The notes under the pieces are model-generated. The model did no database searches. It was not told where the DNA came from and saw only the letters and a program-made list of their open reading frames with translations. This document shows positions 13,214 through 24,751 of a DNA stretch of 64,000 bases, one piece after another (positions within the stretch are counted from its first letter, which is position 1; each line of letters opens with the position of its first letter). The position numbers and the translations under genes were made by a program. This stretch comes from Taiwanofungus camphoratus (lineage: Eukaryota > Basidiomycota > Agaricomycetes > Polyporales > Taiwanofungaceae), in the NCBI GenBank assembly GCA_003999685.1, contig CP021228.1, positions 620,001 to 684,000 of the forward strand, read 5' to 3'.

Positions 13214-13739
13214 AGGAAGCCGTCAAGACGGTCTGGTGTAGCAGATCTATTCAGCTTGGTCCCCCCTCAGGTCCAGCGCCAAGCTCAGGACTATTGTGCG
13301 CCCCGGTCGATCAGAATTTCTAAGGGTGGAACAGACGCGATGATGTTTATGTATGTCTCTCGCCTTGTCTGGTCCGTCCTACTGCTTTGTGCGTTGTCTA
13401 TACTTGTCCACCGCTCCTGCTAATATCTGCACAAGCATGTGTACCCGCTCATCGGGTTGCTTTTTCATAAATCTCTCCGGTTCGCATACTTAGTCACCCA
13501 CACCGCCTATGTAGCATGCATGTTATTCAATGGACGATCGGTCAAATGTCCGCAGATGTTCAATTATTGACACATATATTTGCATACCCTTGATTGTAGA
13601 CAGCTAAAGTAGGTTGTCGTTTTACATCATTTAACTACCCACTGTATTCGGGAAGGTACAACCTGACCGATTGTAGTCAGTGTATATCTACACGATTTTG
13701 ACCAGCATACACATTATGAAGTCAGGCACCCCGCGACTT
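13214..13739. other. Convergent 3' intergenic region
   Basis: This 526-bp gap lies between the stop codons of atg13 (+) and the JmjC gene (-). It is AT-richer than the genes and should contain both polyadenylation regions; no distinct signal was singled out. Confidence 0.4.
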
Positions 13740-14851
13740 TCACGGACGGAATAAGAACCACCACCCGATTCCCGCAGACCATCCGGTACTGCTGTTTAGG
13801 GATTGTCCGCTTTCTGGAAGGGAGACGTTCTCGACGCGGTGCCACCATCTCCTTGGAATGAATAATGATTCACCCTCCCGGAGGAGGCAACTGAATGCAG
13901 CCCCTGAGATCGCTTCCACAGTACACTTGGGGGTGGCCCAGTCAGCGAGGACGTCGAATTCAACTTCCGTGTGATTATAATTCGACACGGAGGAGCCTTC
14001 AAAGCCTCGGTAACGAAGCTGCAAGTTAATGGGGGATGTATTGCGTAGCGAGGTTTGCAAACTTGGCCGCTTAATATACTGTGAGGCAGATGGTGGTATA
14101 AGGATAAAATGCTTTGCATGTGTATAACGTTCTGACGAAGCTTGGAAGTGATAGAAGTTTAGATATGGGTCGTAGTGCAGAGGAGAGACCTGTCGAATGT
14201 GTTATCATGCAGAGAACATATCGAAAGCGAGTGCGCGTACGGCACTAGCAGGCCCGATGAAGAAACTAGTCTGATAGAGATCTGCAGATTTTTTCAAAAG
14301 AAGAGTTTGCAGCAGTGGCGGGGGTACGACAATGTCACCGAGCATGGGCACCTTGCCAGTGATTGAGCAGGAATTATTAGCGTACCTCGAACCAAAGCTC
14401 GACCTACCTCGTCGTTTCCTCGCCACTGTGCTAGATATACCTGTTGACTACCAATCTTACCGTCTCGTCTGTTGGTGCTCTCCAGCCAATCCAAATACTG
14501 GCCTAGACGCATTGGAATGCGGTCAAACGCAGTGTCATCATAGCGTCCCAGTTCAACTTCGACGAGTTTATCCTCGCCATGCCTCAATGCATGCATTAAA
14601 TCTCTGGCTCGAGTGCCGATAATGTCAGTGCCATTGGAGATATGCTTCTCACTGAATAGCAGAGGTGTGGATCGAGGAGATGAAGCAAGGGCCTGGAAAG
14701 CTTCCGACGTATCAATAGCAGCGGTCGAGGCAAGAGGTACTGGCCGAGTAGTGATGACAGAGGCATTTCTGGGCAAAGCTGTGAGATATTTCCTTGATAC
14801 ACACCTCGGGCAGGGCCTTCGAGGTGAGGCACTGATCTTCGGGAAAAACAT
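13740..14851 (-). CDS. JmjC-domain (cupin_8-like) dioxygenase
   Basis: Three exons, complement(join(13740..14189, 14241..14351, 14408..14851)), give 334 residues. The Fe(II) ligands are visible once the second intron is removed: SPLHYDPYLNFYH supplies the HxD pair and FIPRRWWHRVENVS supplies the distal His. The upstream block QVYLAQWRG and the FFIGPAS segment match the fold just before the HxD motif in JMJD5/KDM8-like and related cytosolic hydroxylases, and GIGWWFL closes the domain. Family members use 2-oxoglutarate and oxygen to hydroxylate protein or RNA side chains; the substrate here is unknown. The start is the first ATG in the frame (14851), since the longer frame begins with GTG. The gene appears intact. 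It is convergent with atg13 and in tandem with the PTR2 gene. Confidence 0.85.
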
Positions 14852-15169
14852 AATGGTAATGTACAAGCTGACTGGCCTCACGTTGCGGTATGTATGTACT
14901 TATTTATGTAAACTCCGTACGTTCTGTACATTCTGCTTTTGGAGGACTCTAACAAGCAAGAGGAATGCATGTATGATACCTCAATGAGCCGACAATGCCC
15001 TACATTACTGATCCCATGTTATAATCAGACCAGATTCGATGGAATCTACGGTCGATGACTAGTTTAGAGTGGTAGTCAATTAGCTACTTCTTGCGTAAAT
15101 GTAGAATCCGTAACATATCACGAGCAGTATCACCCGAAAGGAATGAGGCTGAAGATCAACGCAGCTAAT
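14852..15169. other. Short intergenic region
   Basis: This 318-bp gap lies between the start of the JmjC gene and the stop of the PTR2 gene, both on the minus strand. It contains only the inferred JmjC promoter and PTR2 terminator regions. Confidence 0.4.
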
Positions 15170-17392
15170 CTACGCAGAACCGTGTTTAGCTAAGTCGGGG
15201 TCAAAGCGACCGTCTGCGAGGGTGTTTAGCTCGTCTTCCTGTGCATCGAGGTGACGGTACCGAATCCAGAACAGGACGCCCGCTACACCTGCAAGGACAC
15301 CCATCACTGAATAATTCCAAACAAGTAAAGGGTCTGCCGACAGGGCTATGAGACTGAAGTCAGTATTCTGATGACCAACAGAAGGATCCCTCAGGTGCTC
15401 ACAGACGAATGCCTCGCCAATAGCACTAGCGATGGCGTTCATAAACAAAAACACAGCCATGACGAGCGACCGCATGTTCTTGGGTGCTTTTGTAAATGCA
15501 TATTCGAGACCAGTGATAGATGCGAAAATTTCTGAGAGTGCGATCAGGACATAGCTGCCAGTCTGAATCCAGACATTCAAGTTAGAAGTGATTGGGTTGC
15601 CTTTTGCATCCATGCATGTCGACACGTAGTACCCGCAAGGATTGCGCCTGTAAATATAGTGCTGCACCACTGCTGCCCATGCCATTGCCGCAGCACCTGT
15701 GAAAAAGCCCATGGTGATCCTTTTGAGTGGGGTGAAGTTGTATCCCATGCGACGAAGACCAGGATATATAATGATATCACATATGGGGATAAGGATAATT
15801 AGCGCAAGCGGATCGAGGTTGGAGAGCACGTCGTTTGGGACACCATGGGTGACCATCGTCGCGGCCTGTGATGTCAAGTTGTTGTTGAGCTGGTTATAGG
15901 AGAGCCCTTGCAAGCGCCATACCGTGAGCGATGGAACTGAAAAGGAATGGGTTGCTCACAATAGATGGGATACCAAAGGAACACTTCGCAGGCCTTAAAC
16001 CCACGCCTGACCTCATCGACCCAGTGATCGTCAAATGTCATCCACGACGGGCGAGCCTCACCCTTGAATGTACTCGGTTTCGCACTGTCCCAGAAATCAG
16101 AGGCTGTCATGTGCTTGTACATGGTGTATGGGTTGAGAGACCACCGCCCCTTCATTGAGAGGCGCCATACACGTAGTGCTTTGCCGAGCACTGAGCCGGA
16201 CGGCGGCGACCTTACATAGAGGTTGCGGCCGAAGAAGAGGACGATAGGACAGAGGAGGAAGAATGCCGTAGGGAGAGTGAAGGCGAGGTAGAACCCGACG
16301 TACTGTATACAATAGGAGTAGTGTCAGCATCATTGAGGAGTGGGGACACGAGAGATAGACCTTTTCGGAATAAGACATGCCAATTTGGCCGATCAAGGCA
16401 CCGATATTCGTGAACAGATAGTAATACTGCAGTGATCGGACAACGGTCACCTAACACAACAAATATTTAAGCAGATCGCCACAAACCATGTAGATCCTAG
16501 ACGCAGTGAGTGTGGGGTCGACGATCACCCGCTCGCCAGAGTTCGTCGTGCCCACGAACATTTTTGTCTTCCTGTATTGCTCTGCGACAAGCGGTGCGAT
16601 GTTCGCCTTGAAACCACCGGTGCCGATGCCCATAGTGATTACCGCAATGATGAAGCATGCGAGCGCACCCTTCTGGTGATGAATGACGTCAGGTACAGAG
16701 GATATCACCAGTAGAATGTGGCCAAGAAGGGCAATTGCAACAGCCACGCAGATAGTCTTGTACCGACCCCAGCGTGTATCGGCAATGTATGCACCAAAAA
16801 GAGGTACAACATAAACCCTTTGGAAACGTTAGCATATAAAGGACGTGGTCACGCTGATTTTCTCACCAGAAGGTATTGAAGGTACCGATACCAGTAGAGG
16901 CGCGTTGACCCATCCCCAATGCCCCGGATTGACCATGTGCAAATCCAGCACCTGTCCGCGAATGGGGAGGTAAAGGCTGCTGGATAAAGTTTGTCTGTAC
17001 GATGAATGTGTCAAGATGCGCGCGGTCGACTTAAACCCATACGAGACGTACGAAGACAACGGTACTACCGTAGTACGAAAATCGTTCTGACAATTCGACG
17101 AATGCGATGACTGCACAATTCCGTGGCGTATCAGGTTAGCTTCACAATTCCACTGGAAGAAAGTCCGGCTCAAAAGCTCACGATAAGCATTCCAAGGAAC
17201 TTTATCGGCTACACGCCGGAGTGTGTCTCGCTCTTCGTCAGTGGAGAATTGCAAACCATCATGAATACCGTCAAGCTCATGAAGGACGCAGTCAGTCGCC
17301 GACGACGACCTTTTCTGTTCGTACTCGAATTCGTCCTTCTTTGCCTCTGCGAGTCCGGCAAAGAGGGCATCATCAGTCTGAAGGCCGGCCAT
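15170..17392 (-). CDS. PTR2: POT/PTR2-family proton-coupled peptide transporter
   Basis: Seven exons, complement(join(15170..15906, 15960..16302, 16361..16450, 16487..16817, 16867..16994, 17052..17110, 17182..17392)), give 632 residues. FVELSERFSYYG is the ExxERFxYYG proton-coupling motif of the family. GGFKANIAPL and TRWGRYKTI follow, then many membrane helices including QNIxNNL-like YNQLNNNLTSQA and EIFASITGLEYAFTKAP, which are conserved in fungal Ptr2 proteins. It should import di- and tripeptides across the plasma membrane. The start is the ATG at 17392, not the GTG four codons upstream. An insert of about 40 residues between helices 1 and 2 (PPHSRTGAGFAHGQ) is usual for this group. All introns are in frame and the gene looks intact. 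Confidence 0.93.
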
Positions 17393-17492
17393 CTCGCTCA
17401 CCACTTAAGCTGAGTGATTCGAGACAGAGACGATGGAGGTTTGGCCTAAGAGGACAGGAGGTGATTCCTTGCCTCGATATCAACACTTTATA

Positions 17493-17896
17493 TCAGCACA
17501 ACTTGGCAAGAACAGATCTGCGTCTGACATGAGAGCATATGGACCTGATAGATTTTGGTAATTGGCTCCGGGCTACTGTGGGACAGTTTGCATCAGACAT
17601 CTTGGCATCCAGCGCTTGACCGCTTCGATAATCTTGCCTCCCATCAATCACGGTGCAAGCATGATGTGCTGTGCCTGATTTGACCCAGGCGCAGTGATGC
17701 AGTGATTGAAATGTCCGCCTGGAGGTCGAAAAGGGGGAGGCAGGAATTGACATGCTCCCGAGATTACAGAGATCCACCTGTAGGACCCTTGTGCTACTTC
17801 AATCTCGCCCACGAGTTTCCTGGAAGAAGGTGGGTTAAAGTTGGCGGACACCAGTCCAGCGATTAGCAGAACGATGAGTGTACTGTACTTCCACAA
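17493..17896 (-). CDS. Doubtful small secreted protein
   Basis: A minus-strand ATG at 17896 opens with a good signal-peptide-like stretch (MWKYSTLIVLLIAGLVSA). A 59-nt GT-AG intron (17720..17778) can be removed to give about 114 residues ending at 17493; without splicing the frame stops at 17648. No cysteine pattern or family was recognised. It lies just upstream of the PTR2 gene on the same strand and next to a repeat-rich region. It may be a real small secreted protein or chance. Confidence 0.25.
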
Positions 17897-19248
17897 CCTT
17901 AGGCGACGTCCCCTGTCCCCGAGGCCTGTCGCTGACGCCTAATCACTGATTTGTCCCCTGTCCCTGGACCCCGGTTGTATACCGCGCACCACCGAAAAAT
18001 TTCTTTAAATGGTAATATTTCCATAACTGTTTTATTCCGTTACACGGCCAAAAGTCTGCGGCATGGAAACGGGGCCTCAGAGTGAGGTCCCCGTAACTGC
18101 CCGTGGCCGTCATGATTCCTACCCTTTTCGTCTTATGATTTTATGGTAATTTTGTAAATCCCTTATGTAGTGCTTGAAATTATGGTTGATGTAACATGTA
18201 AACAGGCCGGTATGCAGCCCCGATTCAAGGCAGGCAGGCCTGAAACCAGCATCCGCAGTGTCCCGGAAATCGACCGAGGGTAGAGGCCCTTTCTCATGAT
18301 ATTACAGGCTTTGTCCAGGGTCATTGTGGCATTGCAAGCATGGCAATAGCATTCAGTAGATGTAATTAACAGCATATATAGTGTGAAACAACAGGCAGTA
18401 ATTATTGTACAGGAATGATGTTCAACATGATGCTGCCATTGGCAGTGGATGAGCTCAGCCATAAAGATAGAGATTTACCACCTGAAATGGTCTTGAATTG
18501 TGATCTGCCAATCCACTGTCAATGTCTGGCCCTTCACATCATGGGATAGTCCTTGAGATCATTCTGGAAATTTTCAGTAGAGCCTAAATAATGGCATGTC
18601 AGTTGAGTGTCATCAAGCAGAGACTGAACATACAATTTGAGATAATCTTCCTTCCATGTTGCTCCATGAGCATGACCATTCTTGCAAATTGCATTGAGTA
18701 GTAAGTCATCTAAGTCAAAACACTAGTACTGGATGCTCAAGAAAGATCAGAAGGAATGGATGGTATCTATCTGCATCAGGAAAAAATTACTTTGCTTGCT
18801 AGTGTTACGTAGCCTCCAAAGCTCACATAGGATGATTGTAAAGTCCCCATATTGGGAGTCTGGATAGCATATTGTAGGGACTTCAAAATACTTGATAGTA
18901 GTGCAGCAGTGTTTTTTTAGTGATCTGTAGTACTAGGAGTCTCTGCCATTACAATATAGTTTGCTGATAGTGGATTACTGCAATCCATCTACAGATCCCA
19001 GATTGACCACCACAAATATTTGACTGTGAGCCAGTTCAAACAAAAGCTTATAAATGCATTCAATAGAACATGATATTACAGCAAGGGATACCATGATGCC
19101 CAAGTGCAAAGTTTAAGATCTGTAACTACCTGTCTTCAGCTTCACTATCTGTCTTGCCTGTCTGTCCTTCCAGCTCCTTGATTGCCATACTCATAGCTGT
19201 TGCTGACACATTGATGAGCACAGACAATGGCTGAACCAAGAAAAGGGT
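17897..19248. other. Gene-poor AT-rich stretch
   Basis: No protein motif or long frame was seen. An imperfect hairpin lies at about 18073-18095 (arms GGGGCCTCA and TGAGGTCCCC). The stretch leads into a tRNA-like fossil and an LTR and is probably repeat-derived, but no element ends could be placed. Confidence 0.3.
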
Positions 19249-19321
19249 GACACTAGCAGGATTCAAACCTGCATCCTCTCAACTGGCCTTCCAATGCTTT
19301 TAACCATTAAGCTATAGTGTC
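19249..19321 (-). tRNA. tRNA-like sequence with a decayed anticodon arm
   Basis: Read on the minus strand, 73 nt fold as a tRNA: a perfect 7-bp acceptor stem (GACACTA with TAGTGTC), U8-A9, a 4-bp D stem (GCTT/AAGC) with a GG-containing loop, and a perfect 5-bp T stem (GCAGG/CCTGC) around TTTGAAT. The anticodon arm does not pair and the loop lacks U33; the triplet in anticodon position would be GCC. It is therefore more likely a tRNA pseudogene or the head of a tRNA-derived SINE than a working gene. The A-box and B-box regions of the internal promoter survive in the D and T arms. Confidence 0.6.
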
Positions 19322-19395
19322 AGTCAAACCTAACACTTGTTAGGTGGATGTGGGTACAAATCACTGAAGGCTTCAAACTCCCCCTGGGTATAAAC

Positions 19396-20880
19396 TGTTA
19401 TCGGAGGGTTCACCCTGGTAATGCTGCAGAGGCTTAGAGCAGTGTGCAGTGAAGGGTCAAGGAGGAACGGCAGTGATAACAAGCCATGTTCCTCAGTAGT
19501 CTTCAACTACAAGCCCTATGTAGTTGCAATAGTCTTTACGGGCTTCTTGTGGGTGCAAGAAGATGTGTAAAGTAAAGTGTATATTGGTACTAATGCATAG
19601 TACACTTTGGAATGAATGAACAAAAAGAATACGACTAAGGAAACCTCCAGCGGAGGGTCCCCCCTTTATACTGCTACTGCCAACCTCAGGTATAGCTAAG
19701 CAGTCCCCCAGAGACAGTGTAAGGTGAGAGGAGTCAGTGGCCTGAAAGTACATAACTACCATGGCGTAAGCAGGGACAGTCGGCCTGTCAGTAAATCTGA
19801 ATAAGTAATGCATGAAAGGGATGCCGCGCTGATAGGCGCCAGGCCCTTCTAGACCCCGCGGAGCGCCCTCACTTGACCCTAGGACCTTAGTCATGACTTC
19901 GACGCCACTCGACATGTCCGATACAGCCCGAAAAGCCACCGCGAGACTCTCCGATAGCCTCGAATCATGCCACCGCCACTCCGCCAGTTCCGGTCCGATG
20001 TTCCGGTGTACCGGTCCCTCTACGCACAATACGCCACACGCAGTTGCCACTCAATGTCCTCGCACGTGACCGGTCTCGCCACTCCGATATCGCTCGATTT
20101 GCTGTGATGCGCCACTCGATGTACTTGATAACGCTACAGCCCCAGGTCTTGTCTTAGTATATTTCATGCCACTCCATAATTCGTAGTACACAAGTAGTTA
20201 GGATGCCACTCGTACTATGCCACTCCCGATGCGCCTTACATTATAGTACAGTAGTATAAATGCGATGTATGGTGTCTCGGAACAACAGAGAAGTTTTCCT
20301 CTATCCTGCAGAGCTCAAGAAGAGCACCTTCGATTTAGTCACCTACTGCGTTCTACTGCATCCTTCCGTCTTCGATTACGTTCGAAGAGTTGCGTCTACT
20401 ATCTGCCTTCTACAGTATCTTGAAGGCTTGCGTCTCGTCCGTCTTCGACATCAGTCGAAGAAGTTGCGTTCAGTCTTACGTCCGCCTTCGAGCCACATCG
20501 AAGGACTGCGCTAGCATCTCTCTCTAACCCAAGTCCGCCTTCTACAGAAATTCGAAGGGCTGTATATCAGCTAAGTTCTCACGTTTAAGCCTCTCCCTAG
20601 TATAGTACAGCATAGTAGCGCATCGAAGCTACGTCGAGCAGTCGCGACACACGTAGAGGGTTGTCGAAGACCTTCGTAGACGTCTCTCGACCCATTTGAG
20701 ATCGGGAACCCTTTGCTGCTGACTCTCCCCTCCACACTAACTAGTTCTATAGCTTTCCAGCTTCTCTAGGTCGTACCCAGTTGAGGTTGGAGTGTTATAG
20801 TGCGCATCAGCGCGTCCGTGGTGTGACGAACAAAGGAAAAGAAAAAATGATTAAGTCCCTAGTCCTACCTGTCGGTAACA
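19396..20880. mobile_element. Stand-alone LTR (fossil of an LTR retrotransposon)
   Basis: The 1,485-bp segment begins TGTTATCGG and ends CGGTAACA, so the tips form an inverted repeat of the LTR type. It is flanked by TAAAC on the left and CAAAC on the right, an imperfect 5-bp target duplication. A TATA box (TATAAATG, 20255-20262) sits about three fifths along on the plus strand, as expected for U3/R. Upstream of it are about eight GCCACTC motifs and downstream an array of short hairpins. No gag or pol coding sequence lies beside it, so it looks like a solo LTR left by recombination. The superfamily cannot be assigned. The boundaries are inferred, and the mismatch in the duplication suggests it is not recent. 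Confidence 0.5.
20370..20558 (+). repeat. Array of five short hairpins inside the LTR
   Basis: Five imperfect inverted repeats with CTTCGA/TCGAAG-type arms lie at 20370-20387, 20406-20426, 20443-20460, 20485-20504 and 20538-20558. They are separated by linkers of 16-33 nt, some of which contain TTGCGT. They are downstream of the LTR TATA box, so they would be in the transcribed leader. Confidence 0.7.
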
Positions 20881-21714
20881 CAAACCACTTAAGGCTTTGA
20901 ACTCCCCAGTCTTATCACTGCATCTCGGCATAAGATCCTGTCATGCAGGATTCATTGGCCCCTTACTCCTCTGCACACACTAGACTTTTAGGACCCTGAC
21001 TGTGGTCTAGGTAGTTTTTCTGTCGTGTCCACTCAGTCACCTTTTCCTCTGGTATCTCTTGCAGGTACCACACCACTCTAGCTCTCACTTCTCATTAGAA
21101 CATGTCAGACCTATCCCCTAGGCTCATCCCTCCATTCAGGACTCCCTAGGTTGTATCACCGGCTGTCAATGTACAGACTTGGAATGAATTGACTTAAAAG
21201 AGTCTGTAATGAACCACATGATAATTGCTTTTAGTGCAGGGCTGACAACCTTGAACACAACTCAGACAGGCTATTTAATTTTGAACCCATCTCTCACTTT
21301 CAATGAAATAGTCATAGTGATGAAATGTTGATTTCCTAGTGAGGCTCTCTACATTTCTTGGTTTGAACTTGATGCTAGGGTGTCCTTCAGGACAAGATTA
21401 ATATTGTCCAACGCTGCAGCTTCAACTGGTTGTAGCAATTTCACTATCAACCAATAGTGGCCGTAGTATGACTTGCGTCTGCACCGTAACTTACCTGACC
21501 TACAGAGATGCTTTTTGTGCGATAAAATAACGCACACTGGCAATACGTAGAACTGTTAACGAGTCGCAAGAGGGTGAGGGTCATAATCATGCATTTTAAA
21601 GTTCAGTTGGGCTGAATTGAGCCGCTGATAAAAAGCTCCTCTGTGATAGCAGTTAAAATGTTACTTTGATCTCCTTTCCCCCCAATTATTACTCTTTAAA
21701 TGTCTGTGACTTTT
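20881..21714. other. Intergenic, upstream of the first kinase pseudogene
   Basis: No gene was recognised. The first 30 bases resemble the sequence at about 19353-19387 left of the LTR (CACTTAAGGCT versus CACTGAAGGCT), giving an imperfect direct repeat around the element. Confidence 0.35.
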
Positions 21715-23287
21715 ATGGAATCTTCAAGTCCACCCAACGAGGGGCGCACCATAACACCAGTGCACAATCTTGGTGCAGTGAAGCAGATGTTTGATAAACT
21801 TGCTGCAGTGAGGATTTACTCACTGGTTGCTAGCACCACACTATGTTTCTCTGACCCTGATTTAGCTTGCAGAGAAAGAGCCCAGCGAGCTCACCCCGTC
21901 CACATTCGCATTTCAACCTGACACTCAGCAAGCCACTGATGTCATCAAGGCTGCCCTTTCTTCCAGGCATGGCGTAGAATTGGTTATGCATCTGCCCAAA
22001 CCTGATGCGAGGACGTGCCTTGATCTTTTAGATCAGGTAAGTGAGCTACTGAGGCCTACCTTGTCAGGTTCAATGAGTTACAGCACTGCCAATACAGACT
22101 GTCAATGCAATTGAACCTGGTAGTCCTCAGTATACAACCATGTTTCATCTTCTGCAAAAATTATCCCACAAATATGAAACAATTCCAAAGTCATTCATAC
22201 TTTCAACAGATGAGCTTGAAAAGACAAGTGTGGAATATGTAAAATGGGGCGGGTATGCGGATGTGTGGACAGGCTGATGGCATGGTCAGGCTGTGGCTCT
22301 GAAAGTCATCCGGATGTCTGAACCAGATGATCTTCCAGAAATTATCGCTGTGAGCGCTGTTAGTGCTGTTGACATAACATAAGGACGTAGCTATATCTCA
22401 CTAGTCAGGCCTTTACAGAAGCCATCGTTTAGAGTCATCTTCATCATTCAAATATCATCCCATTTTTTGGCATCAATACATCCTTCTTTCCAGAAAGGGT
22501 ATGCTTGGTGTCTCCGTGGATGAAGAATGGCAATATCAGAGACTATCTGCGACATAATCCGCAAGCAGATAAGCTGAGACTGATATTTGCGTGCTCTTCG
22601 ATGATGAATAGAGGCACTGACTCGGAGCATATAGCTTGTTGATATCGCAACAGGGTTGGAGTATTTACATTCTATGAAAGTCATTCATGGCGATTTAAAA
22701 GGGGTGAATCACGCTTAATCGTACTGCACTCCATTCACATATTGACTTGGCTGCCCAAATACCAGGGTAATATCCTCATTGATGACAGCGGTTATGCATG
22801 CCTCACCGACTTTGGGATGGCAGACGTCGTGTATAGCCACAATACACTGAACACTGTCTCGTCAAGTTCCCACAGCAACGGATCACTATGATGGATGGCT
22901 CCCGAGGTATTGGATCCAGAGATGTTCGGGCTCAAGAGAGCACTTTTGACCCAGCCAAGCGATGTGTATTCCTTAGGAATGGTCATGCTCGAGGTCTGCC
23001 GTCTCCGCTTTACCTTATCTCCCTCTGGATCCATTGACGCGGAGCAGATCTTCACAGAACGCGTTCCATTCCCCGAATGCCGTCGGGATGCTGCAATCAT
23101 GCACAGCGTGATGTCAGGAAACCAACCCGAGCGCGCCTCCCTGGCAAATGCCAAGAGTTTCTCTGACCGTGCATGGGATGTCATGGAGGCTTGCTGGGAC
23201 ATGAATTGGGAGAAAGGTCCAACGATTTCTGCTGCTCGCCAACGGCTACTGGATCTAGTCCAGACCTCAGAAACGGACAAGCCCTAG
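21715..23287 (+). pseudogene. TKL-like protein kinase K1 (subfamily A), pseudogene
   Basis: Seven exon equivalents (21715..21807, 21866..22036, 22098..22349, 22409..22582, 22635..22703, 22766..22993, 23048..23287) match K2 in order; five have identical lengths. The N-terminal region (MESSSPPNEG, then LDLLDQ) and kinase motifs (VALKVI, VIHGDLKGGN, DFGMAD) are clear. Three stops lie in frame: TGA at 22275, TAG at 22430 where other copies have Trp, and TGA at 22889 where others have Arg of the VRWMAPE block. The donor after exon 4 is AT instead of GT. Each change fits a G:C to A:T transition. It is a host gene that has died rather than a transposon. A truncated product cannot be excluded. Confidence 0.88.
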
Positions 23288-24751
23288 GTATTTGACATGG
23301 TTGGAGAAATGTAAGATGGAAGTTCATTATGACACCGGAAATTGACGAAACCCTTCCCTATAGCCAGACTGTTTTGTGACGACTCGTAAGCGATTACTGC
23401 AATATAACCTGAATGACATTGTTGAACGGGAGCCGCTCCCAATTTGCGTATGCTATAAGGCGTGCACTTATAGATCTACCAGAATATGGTCTATCTTGCT
23501 GTCTGCTTACTCCAATGTTTGCCAGATAAATAACATGTACAGTATAGTTAGCATCTATCAAGACTGGATGTTCATAAATAATGCAGGTTTAGTTACAACG
23601 CATGTCTGCATCATGAAAAGCTGTTAGCGTTAAATGAATTTGACACATTGTTATGGGAGTACAAATGCTTTAGTGGACGCAATGCATTCATCCTAGTGTT
23701 CTGGTATAATTCATATTCCCCGCCTATAAATATAACATGGATGCTAGCTTCTAACTCAATTGTCAGAGAACGCGTGCATCCATAGGAAGTACATCTGTCA
23801 TTGGTTATCTATCCACTTCCAAGTTCGAAGTGGCTCAGACAATCCTATGGATTGGCTGTAACCCTGATCCACATTTGAATTTTACGACAAGAAACATAAA
23901 CTGCATGGCAACGCCCACAAGCCAGCTTCATCCCGCCCATAATAAGGAAGATAGTCCATAATCTGCATTTGAGGACGCGTTATAGCTTCCAATGCAGTTA
24001 ACATCGATGCCGCAAATGCTCGAACAGACCTCGTCATGGTATATAATTATTGACAACGAGCATGTCATTCTGCCTGGCAAGACTAGGTAATGATCGGGTG
24101 TTGAAACCAGACAACTCTAGAGAAAGCCTCAGTCCTGCGTCCACGATAAAAGAAGGATTGTTTTCTAGTTTTATTCAATTTTGAGTAGCTGGCCTTGTAA
24201 GTTTACTGGTTGATAGAACGCTGTGAGTTCAGAGCCAGGATGGTTTAGATGTCCAGCATACCGGACACATTGGACGTGCAACGGATGTACCGTTCACACT
24301 CATGCCAGAAGCTGGGCTTGGTCCGCCTCATGATTCCCGCTAGGAACACACATTGCGCACCTGAAGGGTCAAGAGTGATTAGCGTTGACGACTGCTGTGA
24401 GCTCATCCCAAAGCGCCAAGTCGATCATGCGAGCGATTGGCCCTGCCGTCTGAACACTTGCAATTGGAATCACCCTCCTCAGAGGTGATAGTTCTGTTGT
24501 CTGTACCGATAAGCATCCTCAGGAATACACAAGTGTACAAAACCTGGACATCGAATGTAGAAAGAACTTCCCAGAGGCAGATCAGCGGTATGAAACATTG
24601 CGAGCATTTAATGATATAAGCACGTAGGACACCTGTAGCCAGATTCAGATCTGTACCATCTGGTCACCTTCAATAAATGTTAACCTCATCATGTGAATGC
24701 TCCTACCCACCACCATACGATTGCATGGACAACCTTGCAGTCACATTTTGT
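23288..24751. other. Intergenic between convergent kinase copies K1 and K2
   Basis: About 1.5 kb separates K1 (+) and K2 (-). No gene, RNA or bounded repeat was recognised. Confidence 0.35.

Noticed and set aside
13740-14426. JmjC protein apparently lacking its first iron ligand (frame reads ALAFD)
   Set aside because: That stretch is intron; after removing 14190-14240 the next exon supplies a normal LHYDPY motif.
19249-19321. Functional tRNA-Gly (GCC)
   Set aside because: The anticodon stem does not pair and U33 is missing.
19493-20050. 185-residue minus-strand frame inside the LTR
   Set aside because: No family motif, antisense to the TATA box, and composed of the repeated GCCACTC segment; treated as chance.
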